Virus record (IMG/VR): IMGVR_UViG_3300036766_002288
Span: 62,001-126,000 of that record
DNA from: a virus
Direction: 5' to 3' (one strand)
DNA: 64,000 nt
In this document: piece by piece, positions 20,242 through 28,839 of the stretch
Layout: each line of letters opens with the position of its first letter
Numbering within the stretch: the first letter of the stretch is position 1
Program-made: the position numbers and the translations under genes
The notes under the pieces: generated by a model
What the model saw: only the letters and a program-made list of their open reading frames with translations
The model's database searches: none
Told to the model about the DNA's origin: nothing

Positions 20242-23200
20242 GTCACGCATTTTCTAGTTATAGAAAGAATAATTTCCAAACTTACATCAGATACGCCACC
20301 TTTAAACGCCAGTCTAGTTATAGCTATAGTCTTAAACACTTGCGTTGTTCCTGCCTTAACTGATAAAACGGCATTTGGATTATCATTTATTTTAACTGAA
20401 ACGTCGTCCGTGCCATTGTTATTAATTTGGGTAAATTTAGAATACCCGCAATCTATAACAATGAAATTCGAAGCAAATGTATCAGTCGTCAAAACCATAT
20501 AGTCAGCATACACACGCTCAGGTGGTGGTTTACTTAGTATGTCCACAAACGCAATGGATGGCGGAAGTGCAAGTGTCGTAAAGTTGTCCCAATAATCACA
20601 ATCGGCAAACGTTGTATTGTCCACAGCTTCACGATTGATAAGATTAGCACCCGCATTATACATCGTTCTTTGCTTACTTGGCTGGAATATCTTACCTGTA
20701 ATCGGGTTTATGTCCAAATAACCCTGTTCTCCAACACGATTTAAATGTACATTATATAATCCACAAACAATTTCATTTGGAGTAGGCGGTGGAGGAGGTG
20801 GTGGAGAAGAAGCTGGATAAAATATCCTTACTAATCCACTGCCACCATTGCCACCATTGCCACCTCCACCACCTCCACCACCTCCACCTGCTGGAAAGCC
20901 ACTAAAACCATCTCCACCAGAGCCACTACCGCCTGGGCCACTAGGATAACCGCCACCGCTTATACCAGGACTTGTTCCTGAACCATCTCCCCCTGAACCT
21001 AATAAACCAGCACTGCCACCGCCCCCACCGCCAGCACCCGTTATACCATCGGCACCATTTCCACCACCGTTAGCTATATCTCCTATACCAGTGGGAGCGC
21101 CAGGAGCGCCAGAAGTTCCACTGGCATTACCGCCAGCTGGGGCAGTAAGTAATGGTGTAATACCATCTGTATCATAAAATACGGTAGTGCCACTTGAGGC
21201 AACAGTGATAAAATAAACTTCGCCAGGAACTACATCAATAGTAATTTGTGAAAAAGCACCACCACCGCCACCGCCACCGCCTGGACCACTTAAACCTGCA
21301 CCGCCAAGGCCACCATTGCCAGGAGTTCCGCTACCACCACCATTAGTGCCACCTGCGCCAGGAGAATCAGTAGTAGAATTACCACCGTTTCCACCAGCAC
21401 CAGCACCACCAGCGGCACCGCCACCGCCTGCACCACCACTACTGGTAGCACTACCGCCTGCACCACCACTATAATTAACATCTCCTGTACCATCAGCTGC
21501 GGAGCCACCTAGTCCCCCTGCCCCGCCGACTGCACCATTTCCCCCAAAAGCTTGGGCTAATGGAGTAATTCCGTTTGTATCAAAAAATGTAGAAGTACCG
21601 CCCGCGCCGCCTACGGTTCCGCCAGCACCTACTTGAATATTATAATCTTGGGAGCCTTCTAAGCCTACATCAAATGTCGTTGTAGCATACGCACCACCGC
21701 CACCACCGCCACCTGCTGCTCCACCACCGCCCCCACCGATAACTTCTACAGTTATGGTCCAGCTGCCAGGAGGTATAGTAACTATATTAGAGCCTGGAGT
21801 TGTAAAAGTAAAAATAATAGGTGGGTCAAACCCATCAGTATAAGAAACAATCACAATGCCAGTAGCCCCATTGCCAGAAGTTCCGCCAAAAGCAGCACCA
21901 CCGCCACCACCACCAACAACATTACCATTAGCGCCATCACTGCTACCTCCACCACTGCCAGAGCTACCAACACCGCCTGGACCAGTTCCTTGAACAATTA
22001 TGGAATTAATTCCAGGAGGAACAGTCCAAGTAGTTGAACTAACAATATTATTAAAATTTTGCGGGTTACTATTATTGGTTGTTATTTGTAATATGCCTTG
22101 TGCCCCAAGACCACCTGCCTGTATTGTGAATGGCGCGCCACCACCACCACCACCACCACCACCTGGGATGACGCCTGGAAGACCTATGGCCCCAGCAAGT
22201 CCACCACCGCCACCAGCACCAGGAATAAGACTACCGCCACCAACGGCGCTTCCGCCGTCGCCGCCAGCACCAGTATCCCCAGCGATACCAACGTTACCAC
22301 TAATGCCTGAAAACACTGAGGAATTACCTATTGAATAATATGCATTACCACCAGCACCAGGCAACGCCATTTGAGCTTGACTACCAACCGCAGCATAAAG
22401 TTTAAAATCGTTTAAAGTTATTGTTGGCAAATATGGTTCAGGAACATCAACAAATGCAGTTCCCCCAGAAGGTTGTGCAGGAACATACACTGAGTATGTT
22501 CTACCTGGGATAACAGATAGTATTGATTCAGCATAAGCTCCACCACCGCCGCCACCGCCGCCACTATTATTGTCACCACTAGCTCCACTACCACCATGAC
22601 CTATCGCTTGTATAGTAGCACCAGTTTGGTTTGCACCAGGAGTCCAAGTACGGGAACCTACCTGAGTAAACACCAATGGATTAGTAGGGTCAGCATAAGT
22701 TAATCTAATGAAACCTGGACCGCCAAGGACGCCGAGACCTGTAATACCGCCACCACCTCCACCACCGCCAAAACTATATCCATCTATATTAGCTGGGGGA
22801 AATCCGCCATTTAGACTTCCTGCTCCACCATTACCACCATTTTGGCCAGGATCGCCACCATATAAACCACCAATATTGTTAGTAGTAGTATGACCAATGC
22901 CAACTTCACCAGCAGAACCGCCACCACCTCCACCAATGCCGCCACTTTGATTAGCACCACCGCCGCCGTCGTATGTTATATCGCCTATAGAACTTGAGGC
23001 TAAACCGCCACCACCTCCTATAGTGCCAGCGGCATTAACACCAGCATCTGCTTTAACTAATTCATCAAGACCATTAGTATCATAGAAAATACTATTTGGA
23101 TTGCCACCAAACTGTCCAATATGAACAAAGTATGTTGCCCCCGAAGTTACAGCGACAGTTTTAGCAGCATAGGCACCGCCACCGCCGCCGCCACCACCAG

Positions 23201-24821
23201 AGCCGATTGTATCTCCATCGCCACCTAATCCACCTATTCCTACTGCCTCAACAACTACGGATGTGACTCCTATTGGCGCAGTCCAAGTAAAATCATAAGT
23301 ATAAAAATTGGTAAAATTTAATTGGACTATTGAAGTTGGTGGTGGAGGTGCTGGTGGGCCGTTATATAATAATTGCACAAGACCATTAGCACCTGCACCA
23401 CCTGGGAAGCCATTAGCACCCCCGCCGCCACCGCCGCCATTAGTGCCAGAATTGCCAGGCAGTCCTGCATTACCACCATTACCGCCCGTGCCAGCTAACG
23501 TACCAAAGAAAGAACCTGGATTTCCACCGAAACCACCTGTTATGTTGTTTGATGGTTGACCACCCCAAGTGCCGCCGATATATGTAGTACCACCACTGGC
23601 ACCACCGCCTGAGCCTGGAATGAATATATTACCAGTGCCACCACCGTTACCGCCTGGACTAATATAAGTGCCTGTACAATTTGCTGGTACAGCAACACAA
23701 CCACCTGTCCCACCTGTAGTAGGGTTCCCTGCTGCTGCACCGCCACCAGATTGCACTAGTGGTGTAATGCCATTAGTGTCGAAAAAAGTAGTTGAAGCAC
23801 CAGGATTACCAGGGGTTCCACCTACACCAACAGTAATATTATAAGTTAGACCTGGCGTGGTCGCTACTACTCTTTGTGAATAAGCACCACCTCCACCACC
23901 AGAGCCTCCAACACCGCCAGAACCTGTACCACCACCACCTCCACCACCAATTGTCTGTACTACTACAGAAGAAACACCTGGGGGTGCAACCCACGGAGTT
24001 GGGGGACCGCCACCACCAAAAGTTTCTGTTGTTGCGGTAGGAAAATATGTTAAACGAATAACACCTTGCGCACCACTTTCGCCAAGTGAATTAAAATGTT
24101 GACTTATTGCACCGCCGCCACCGCCACCACCATAAAAACTGCCTGGGGTTCCTGGTATGCCTGTAAGTGATCCTGGGCCACTACATGCTGGGAAAGCCCC
24201 CTCATATATTCCACCAGCGCCAGTTCCACCATCTCCACCTAAACTACCACCCTTTGAGCCGCCAGCACCGCCAATACCACCAAAATCACCCGAAACAGCG
24301 CCTCCATCTTGACCTACATGCCCTAATCCTGCATTATCTGCGGCACCACCACCGCCGCCGCCGCCTGGACCGATACAAGATGCACCACCTGTAGTGCCAC
24401 CACCACTTCCACCACTTCCACCACTTCTCCTAATATCACCTAGACAGTCTACATCAAGACCACCAGCACCAGCTGGCGGTCCTGTTCCAAAAGCATCGCC
24501 GCCACTATGACCTCCTACAGATACTACTTTAGGATTTGATGCTATGTCTGAAAAAACAGTGTAACCAAATGCCCCTGAACCACTACACCCGCCCCTGCCC
24601 GCATTTTTAAATCCATTATATACATCGCCTGGTATTACATCCACTACACTAGCACTATAAGCACCACCGCCGCCACCGCCACCGCTATTGGCACTGCTTA
24701 AATAAGAACCGCAACCACCACCACCACCAGGGCCAATACATTCAACAAAAACACTAATTACATTAGCTGGAACTGTCCACTGATCGGTTTCATCTGGAGT
24801 CGATAAAAGTAAAACTGTCAT
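20238..24821 (-). CDS. 1527-residue glycine-rich repeat protein (adhesin/tail-fibre-like)
   Basis: Built of about seven glycine-rich modules over residues 1-1340. Each opens with a W-T-x-P strand (for example WTVPANVISVFVECIGPGG, FTWTAPIGVTSVVVEAVG) and continues with poly-Gly/Pro runs, a PG-x-x-Y-x-I-x-V strand and an IRLTY-like closing strand. After a Pro-rich linker, the last 190 residues form a non-repetitive beta-rich domain. It probably is a long fibre or receptor-binding protein, with poly-Gly parts stacking as polyglycine II. The start follows TAAATA by 5 nt without a Shine-Dalgarno. Complementary Pro-rich frames are shadows. Confidence 0.78.
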   Translation of the reverse strand: MTVLLLSTPDETDQWTVPANVISVFVECIGPGGGGGCGSYLSSANSGGGGGGGAYSASVVDVIPGDVYNGFKNAGRGGCSGSGAFGYTVFSDIASNPKVVSVGGHSGGDAFGTGPPAGAGGLDVDCLGDIRRSGGSGGSGGGTTGGASCIGPGGGGGGGAADNAGLGHVGQDGGAVSGDFGGIGGAGGSKGGSLGGDGGTGAGGIYEGAFPACSGPGSLTGIPGTPGSFYGGGGGGGAISQHFNSLGESGAQGVIRLTYFPTATTETFGGGGPPTPWVAPPGVSSVVVQTIGGGGGGGTGSGGVGGSGGGGGAYSQRVVATTPGLTYNITVGVGGTPGNPGASTTFFDTNGITPLVQSGGGAAAGNPTTGGTGGCVAVPANCTGTYISPGGNGGGTGNIFIPGSGGGASGGTTYIGGTWGGQPSNNITGGFGGNPGSFFGTLAGTGGNGGNAGLPGNSGTNGGGGGGGANGFPGGAGANGLVQLLYNGPPAPPPPTSIVQLNFTNFYTYDFTWTAPIGVTSVVVEAVGIGGLGGDGDTIGSGGGGGGGGAYAAKTVAVTSGATYFVHIGQFGGNPNSIFYDTNGLDELVKADAGVNAAGTIGGGGGLASSSIGDITYDGGGGANQSGGIGGGGGGSAGEVGIGHTTTNNIGGLYGGDPGQNGGNGGAGSLNGGFPPANIDGYSFGGGGGGGGITGLGVLGGPGFIRLTYADPTNPLVFTQVGSRTWTPGANQTGATIQAIGHGGSGASGDNNSGGGGGGGGAYAESILSVIPGRTYSVYVPAQPSGGTAFVDVPEPYLPTITLNDFKLYAAVGSQAQMALPGAGGNAYYSIGNSSVFSGISGNVGIAGDTGAGGDGGSAVGGGSLIPGAGGGGGLAGAIGLPGVIPGGGGGGGGGAPFTIQAGGLGAQGILQITTNNSNPQNFNNIVSSTTWTVPPGINSIIVQGTGPGGVGSSGSGGGSSDGANGNVVGGGGGGAAFGGTSGNGATGIVIVSYTDGFDPPIIFTFTTPGSNIVTIPPGSWTITVEVIGGGGGGAAGGGGGGGAYATTTFDVGLEGSQDYNIQVGAGGTVGGAGGTSTFFDTNGITPLAQAFGGNGAVGGAGGLGGSAADGTGDVNYSGGAGGSATSSGGAGGGGAAGGAGAGGNGGNSTTDSPGAGGTNGGGSGTPGNGGLGGAGLSGPGGGGGGGGAFSQITIDVVPGEVYFITVASSGTTVFYDTDGITPLLTAPAGGNASGTSGAPGAPTGIGDIANGGGNGADGITGAGGGGGGSAGLLGSGGDGSGTSPGISGGGYPSGPGGSGSGGDGFSGFPAGGGGGGGGGGNGGNGGSGLVRIFYPASSPPPPPPPTPNEIVCGLYNVHLNRVGEQGYLDINPITGKIFQPSKQRTMYNAGANLINREAVDNTTFADCDYWDNFTTLALPPSIAFVDILSKPPPERVYADYMVLTTDTFASNFIVIDCGYSKFTQINNNGTDDVSVKINDNPNAVLSVKAGTTQVFKTIAITRLAFKGGVSDVSLEIILSITRKCVT

Positions 24822-24826
24822 AAGGC

Positions 24827-24832
24827 TATTTA
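24827..24832 (-). promoter_or_regulatory. Late-type TAAATA box
   Basis: On the minus strand CATAAATA is followed by GCCTT and the ATG at 24821. Second 7-of-8 match to T4 TATAAATA. Confidence 0.6.
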
Positions 24833-25056
24833 TGGCAGCAATAACGTAAAATGGTGTTGATTTATTTTATTATTTGTGTTAACATTCAATGGGAACAAAA
24901 ATCCCAAGGCTTGGTTTCGCCACAAAAATTAATGCAAAAATTTTTGTAATCGAAAATCATAGTTTTCCAAGCAAATGACCACCAAATTCTGTATTTATCT
25001 GAATAGGCCCAGCCGAATGTCATGAATGTGAACATATATTATTTAGGTAAAATTTA

Positions 25057-25233
25057 ATGGAAATTACTCCTCAAGAAGGTGGATGTTGGTATTGTCATAA
25101 AAAAGATGAATTCCTAATATTCTCCCGCGAATTTGACACCTACCTCCACATTAAATGTTTGAAAAAAGCACTAGCTGACGATCCTAGAGATAGGGAAGCA
25201 AAGATAATGATGCGAGAGTTTGAATACGATTAA
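25057..25233 (+). CDS. 58-residue zinc-finger-like phage protein
   Basis: Starts MEITPQEGGCWYCHKKDE, with C-x-x-C and a later H-x-x-C (LHIKC) forming a possible C2HC zinc site, then an acidic helix ending MMREFEYD. Small proteins of this pattern occur in several phages. An AGGT lies about 9 nt upstream. The 24833-25056 region before it shows no other gene. Confidence 0.6.
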   Translation: MEITPQEGGCWYCHKKDEFLIFSREFDTYLHIKCLKKALADDPRDREAKIMMREFEYD

Positions 25234-25667
25234 CGATTGACGAAGAACGCTATATTGCCAGTCTTATCCTGGTAGAAATGAACACCACGTCCTGCACCCA
25301 TAGCATATTGCGCACTTGGTTGTAATGGTAATTCTCCAGTTTTGATTTTACGACTTATTGCTTGAACTAAGGCCGTATCTGGTAGATTTCTAAGTGTCCC
25401 ATTAGTTGGCATTCCAGGCATTTTACTTAAATAAGTCTTAATGCCAGTTTCAATGCTATTCATATCTTGATAACCTTGCTGCTGCTGCTGATATGGCTTG
25501 GCTTGTTGATTAGGCTGGCCTGCTTGGGGAGCTACATTTTTCTGTTGATTTTGGGCTTTCCAGAATCGTTGATAGGAAGGATTAGCCCACATTGCTGGGT
25601 CAACACCTTGGGGTGCTGGTTCACTTGTCATCATTTCAGCTTCTACAAAGTCTTTGAAACTTAACAT
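25230..25667 (-). CDS. Gln-rich protein with capsid-targeting-like N-terminus
   Basis: 145 residues. It begins MLSFKDFVEAEMMTSEP, an F-x-x-F-V-E tag like T4 internal proteins. Residues about 25-70 are Gln/Pro-rich; the C-terminal 75 residues form a small domain (DTALVQAISRKIKTGELPLQ, GVHFYQDKTGNIAFFV). A TATATATA core ends 6 nt before the ATG, with no Shine-Dalgarno. Probably a late virion-internal protein. Confidence 0.68.
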   Translation of the reverse strand: MLSFKDFVEAEMMTSEPAPQGVDPAMWANPSYQRFWKAQNQQKNVAPQAGQPNQQAKPYQQQQQGYQDMNSIETGIKTYLSKMPGMPTNGTLRNLPDTALVQAISRKIKTGELPLQPSAQYAMGAGRGVHFYQDKTGNIAFFVNR

Positions 25668-25673
25668 ATAACT

Positions 25674-25681
25674 TATATATA
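25674..25681. promoter_or_regulatory. Symmetric late-type TATATATA core for two divergent genes
   Basis: The palindromic TATATATA is exactly 6 nt from the ATG at 25667 (minus) and 6 nt from the ATG at 25688 (plus). Neither start has a Shine-Dalgarno. Confidence 0.6.
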
Positions 25682-25687
25682 TGTCAT

Positions 25688-25912
25688 ATGAGATTTTTCG
25701 AAGTATTAGATTTGATGCAAGGTGATTACCAAGTCTATGGAATAGACACTTTAGGCGGTCACAAATTCATCTGGGGTGGAAATGATATCAACCAAGCCAA
25801 GCGAATTGCGTGGGACAATAAGAACAAATATTACGACACCACGATCAAATATAGGGGTAAAGAACTCCCAAAAGCTGGCAAATTAACTCCTAAACTACCT
25901 TACAATTATTAA
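25688..25912 (+). CDS. Small hypothetical protein
   Basis: 74 residues (MRFFEVLDLMQGDYQVYG start) with a beta-rich middle and a basic Lys/Pro C-terminus. It shares a late-type box with the divergent tagged gene. Its own N-terminus is aromatic but lacks the full tag. It overlaps the end of the opposing acetyltransferase gene by 23 nt. Function unknown. Confidence 0.5.
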   Translation: MRFFEVLDLMQGDYQVYGIDTLGGHKFIWGGNDINQAKRIAWDNKNKYYDTTIKYRGKELPKAGKLTPKLPYNY

Positions 25913-26555
25913 GAAAGTTAGCTACAGAACCAGTTGGCACACTATCTATACGCTTAGCTGGCGAGCCTATATAAACACCTTTTTCTGACAAATCTGCTGT
26001 CACTAAAGCATTAGCCCCAATAATTATGTTATTCCCGATAGTAATATCGTCTTTAATCACACAGCCAGCACCAAAAAAGTTTGAATTGCCTATTTTACAG
26101 TTACCACAAATAATAGCACCTGGACCGACATGATTGTACGAACCTAGCATAGTGTGGTGGCCAATTGACGCATTGCGATTGATGTAGTTAAAGTCTCCAA
26201 GATTTGCTTTGGCTGCTACGGTAGAATGTGGCCCAAAATAGTTCCCAAAACCCACTCCAACATTCATGCATACCCAAGAACGAGCATGGGTCAAATTATT
26301 AAAGTGTTTGGGTTCTTTCCCAATCTGTCCCAAAAACTTAGACTTATTTGGGTCAACGAACCCAAATATTCTTTTTTCAAATTCGTAAGAAATTGGCATA
26401 GCCAAATATTTTTTAACAGTTATTGGTTTAGAATAACCAAAATCGACTTTACTCTTTTGGTTTAGAACGATTTGTCCTAAGCTTTCTTCATTGGAGCTAA
26501 TAGCATCAATAATATCCCAAACTAAGTCTCCAGCACCAAATATGGTCCATGACAT
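25890..26555 (-). CDS. NeuD/PglD-like sugar O-acetyltransferase
   Basis: 221 residues. The N-terminus has a Rossmann-like G-A-G-D nucleotide/sugar-binding start (IFGAGD). Residues about 100-200 are a left-handed beta-helix of hexapeptide repeats (VGFGNYFGPHSTVAAKANLG, IGHHTMLG, VGPGAIICGN, IGNNIIIGANALVT). The catalytic-type His is in IGHHT. It ends with GSPAKRI, typical of the family. It lies divergently next to a glycosyltransferase, so both may decorate a surface glycan. Confidence 0.85.
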   Translation of the reverse strand: MSWTIFGAGDLVWDIIDAISSNEESLGQIVLNQKSKVDFGYSKPITVKKYLAMPISYEFEKRIFGFVDPNKSKFLGQIGKEPKHFNNLTHARSWVCMNVGVGFGNYFGPHSTVAAKANLGDFNYINRNASIGHHTMLGSYNHVGPGAIICGNCKIGNSNFFGAGCVIKDDITIGNNIIIGANALVTADLSEKGVYIGSPAKRIDSVPTGSVANFLNNCKVV

Positions 26556-26558
26556 GGA

Positions 26559-26564
26559 TAAATA
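26559..26564 (+). promoter_or_regulatory. Late-type TAAATA box
   Basis: GATAAATA ends 4 nt before the ATG at 26569, with no Shine-Dalgarno. Confidence 0.55.
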
Positions 26565-26568
26565 CCTT

Positions 26569-27213
26569 ATGTTTTGTGTAATAACACCTGTTTTTGATGG
26601 TTGTGCTGAATCTGTAAATCTCTTAATTCAGGATTTACTGAGACAGACCTTCCCTAATTTCCAACAAGTGTTAATTAGCAACGGTCCTTCGCCAAGAATA
26701 AAAGAATTAGTAGAAAAAGTCAATGATAATAGATTCATTTACAAAGAATATTATCCACAAGAAGATACATCAACACCGCCTAAACTAATCGAGAATATAG
26801 GTAAAAGAAGAAATCAGTGTATGAGCAGTTTTGATGCAGACAGATACTTCTTTTTCGACGCTGATTTAAAGATATTAGATGAGGATTTCTTTAACAAGAC
26901 CAGCAAAGTTCATGATAAGGCAGACATACTTATAAGTAAAATCATATGTTATGGCAGAATATTGCCAGAAATGCCTATTAAAAAAGGACACATTGACTTG
27001 GCAAATTATTCATTTTCTAGAAAAATAGCTCAAAAATATAGTTATCCAACGGTATACGAACAGGCAACTGATATCTCATTTGATTGGCGGTTCTACACAA
27101 AGATAAAAAACGAAGGGAATTACTTCACTGATATTTTGTATGCCCACAAAGACGGACATAATAGCTATCAGAACCTTAGTTTGTTATACATAAAATGGGT
27201 AAACACTAGATAG
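26569..27213 (+). CDS. Family 2-like glycosyltransferase
   Basis: 214 residues with a GT-A fold start (VITPVFDG, residues 4-11), a FPNFQQVLISNG strand and the metal/nucleotide-binding FFFDADLKIL (D-x-D, about 94-101). Shorter than most GT2 enzymes. The ATG at 26569 is favoured over earlier in-frame codons by the TAAATA box 4 nt before it. Likely modifies host or virion glycans together with the adjacent acetyltransferase. Confidence 0.75.
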   Translation: MFCVITPVFDGCAESVNLLIQDLLRQTFPNFQQVLISNGPSPRIKELVEKVNDNRFIYKEYYPQEDTSTPPKLIENIGKRRNQCMSSFDADRYFFFDADLKILDEDFFNKTSKVHDKADILISKIICYGRILPEMPIKKGHIDLANYSFSRKIAQKYSYPTVYEQATDISFDWRFYTKIKNEGNYFTDILYAHKDGHNSYQNLSLLYIKWVNTR

Positions 27214-27523
27214 GCCATCTAACTAAGTAAAGATTAAACAGCCAGTCGATCATGGCTGTATAGTAAACAACTACACCCAGGAACATAATATAAACACAAT
27301 AATCACTTTCTTTATAATGATAGCAGACAATAAATGACGTGTAGACAACTACTCTACTAACCCAAACGGCGGTATATATACCAAACACTTTGATGCAATA
27401 TGACATCAATGGGAAAGTTTCATTTTCCCATTGATTTCCAATGTAACGTGTGGTAAGCTCCATGTCTATTGTGTGTATTAGGACTAAAAGTAGAAGAAAC
27501 AACCAGAAAAGAAAAGTTTTCAT
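27206..27523 (-). CDS. Three- to four-span membrane protein
   Basis: 105 residues with hydrophobic segments near 1-17, 42-62 and 72-95, and a conserved-looking polar stretch between them (DMELTTRYIGNQWENETFP). The ATG at 27523 lies 6 nt after TATATA, so the longer in-frame extension is rejected. Similar uncharacterised small membrane proteins are familiar from bacteria. Function unknown. Confidence 0.6.
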   Translation of the reverse strand: MKTFLFWLFLLLLVLIHTIDMELTTRYIGNQWENETFPLMSYCIKVFGIYTAVWVSRVVVYTSFIVCYHYKESDYCVYIMFLGVVVYYTAMIDWLFNLYLVRWPI

Positions 27524-27529
27524 CTCTAC

Positions 27530-27535
27530 TATATA
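27530..27535 (-). promoter_or_regulatory. Late-type TATATA box
   Basis: Minus-strand TATATA followed by GTAGAG and the ATG at 27523. It may also serve the divergent release factor gene at 27555. Confidence 0.5.
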
Positions 27536-27554
27536 AGGAATAGGAGATAGTAAA

Positions 27555-28491
27555 ATGAATAAGAAAAACAAAAAACCAGAAGTAAATCTTGCAAATCAAG
27601 TCCCCCAATCCTGTCTTTGACAATTCTAATGAAATCATCCTAGAAATTCAGTTTGGAACAGGTGGGGAAGATAGCAAACTTTTCACCTATGACCTGTTCT
27701 CAGCATACGTAAAATACGCAGAACGAAACGGACTAAATGTAGAAATTTTAAATGACGAAAATGGCCACATCGTTGCCCAAGTTAAAGGAACCAACGCTGG
27801 TCAATATTTCAGAAATGAAACAGGTAAACATATAGTCCAACGAGTCCCACCAACAGAGTCTAAAGGACGAAGACAAACCTCCGTCATCTCTGTTGCTGTA
27901 CTACCACTACCACCTGAGAATAAATATAAACCATTACCAGATAACGAGTTAGATATAATTGCTCAATGTGGTAGTGGCCCAGGTGGGCAGCATCAGAATA
28001 AGTCGGCAACGACAATAAGGATGAAGCATTTACCAACAGGGTTATCTGTTCATATAGTAGGAAGGTCGCAATTAGCGAATAAAAAGGAAGCTTTAAAGAT
28101 ATTGACTACGAAGGTCAATGAGAAGTTCATAACTGATGAAACCGAGAAGCATAATTATCTGAGAAGAAAAACCTTGGGGGATGGTGCTAGGGGTGATAAG
28201 ATAAGGACATACAACTTTATTGATTCCAGGGCTACTGACCATAGGTTCAATATAAAAACTGGCAACATTAAAGGGGTAATGCGTGGTGATTTTACCTTGC
28301 TTTACCCTAAAGAAGAAGTTAGAATAGAGCCTAAATTCATGCACATTGCTGATGCCAGATGTTTAGAACTCAGTAAGGGTGATGCGATGACCGAGAACGA
28401 AGAAAAGCATACTGACGTATGTGATTGGTGTTTGGAGTATGTTTTGGATGGCAAAAAACCATCTCATTCTGCGCCTTCAAAAATAAATTAA
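27555..28491 (+). CDS. Class I peptide-chain release factor (RF1-like), predicted +1 programmed frameshift
   Basis: The ATG at 27555 has AGGAG 8 nt upstream and opens a 21-codon frame ending at CTT TGA (27615-27620). The +1 frame continues to 28491. The product, about 311 residues, lacks release-factor domain 1. It has the stop-recognition region QRVPPTESKGRRQTS, with P-P-T where RF1 has P-x-T and RF2 has SPF, the GGQ motif (GPGGQHQNKS) and RTYNFIDSRATDHR. The tail adds CDWC and a basic end. The slip site CTTTGAC is identical to that of bacterial prfB, but no AGGGGG stimulator precedes it. A TTG start at 27589 would be the alternative. Confidence 0.8.
27615..27621 (+). promoter_or_regulatory. 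Predicted +1 frameshift site CTT TGA C
   Basis: Frame-0 CTT precedes the UGA stop; slipping to TTT-GAC enters the release-factor frame. This heptamer is the known prfB autoregulation site, where slow UGA termination promotes the shift. Confidence 0.7.
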
Positions 28492-28497
28492 TATCCC

Positions 28498-28503
28498 TAA
28501 ATA
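28498..28503 (+). promoter_or_regulatory. Late-type TAAATA box
   Basis: TAAATA, then TCTGGT, then the ATG at 28510. Confidence 0.55.
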
Positions 28504-28509
28504 TCTGGT

Positions 28510-28839
28510 ATGATAAATTACTGGATAGAACGAGCAGAAGAAATCATTGAAAAGGAAGTGGTCCTAGTAAAAAACTCAGGAGAGACGAGAATGTGGTTTG
28601 ATAAAATGTTCTCGTCTCTCCCGATTATTTACCCTAACAAAAAGCCATCACGACCAGATGAATTTACGCCTCGAATAGGCTCTGCCAAACATTTAAAACT
28701 GACTCGTTTTGGCATAGAAGCAGTTTTAAAAACACATAGAAAATATCAAAGACTTAATTTCTATGTCCTTCATGATAAGATTAATCAGCCACATGAACCA
28801 TTTTGGGTAATTTTTTACAATGGACAAACTCATATTTGA
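28510..28839 (+). CDS. Small protein with tag-like N-terminus
   Basis: 109 residues starting MINYWIERAEEIIEKE, a Y-W-I-E variant of the recurring tag. The rest is a basic alpha/beta domain with strands NFYVLHDK and FWVIFYNGQ. A perfect 13-bp hairpin is inside the gene. The end overlaps the PAP2 gene by 20 nt. It shows loose resemblance to the 29325 protein. Confidence 0.6.
   Translation: MINYWIERAEEIIEKEVVLVKNSGETRMWFDKMFSSLPIIYPNKKPSRPDEFTPRIGSAKHLKLTRFGIEAVLKTHRKYQRLNFYVLHDKINQPHEPFWVIFYNGQTHI
28579..28621 (+). repeat. Perfect 13-bp inverted repeat inside a coding sequence
   Basis: GGAGAGACGAGAA (28579-28591) and its exact complement (28609-28621) flank a 17-nt loop inside the 28510 gene. 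Would form a stable mRNA hairpin. Confidence 0.7.

Noticed and set aside
20238-24821. Several Pro-rich plus-strand frames and a possible CRISPR-like repeat pattern
   Set aside because: The frames mirror GGN codons. Repeats are irregular Gly-codon runs, with no constant repeat-spacer spacing, so this is not a CRISPR array.
27555-27620. UGA in the release factor gene as evidence for stop-codon reassignment
   Set aside because: TGA, TAA and TAG all end genes in the window, and the site is exactly the known +1 slip sequence.
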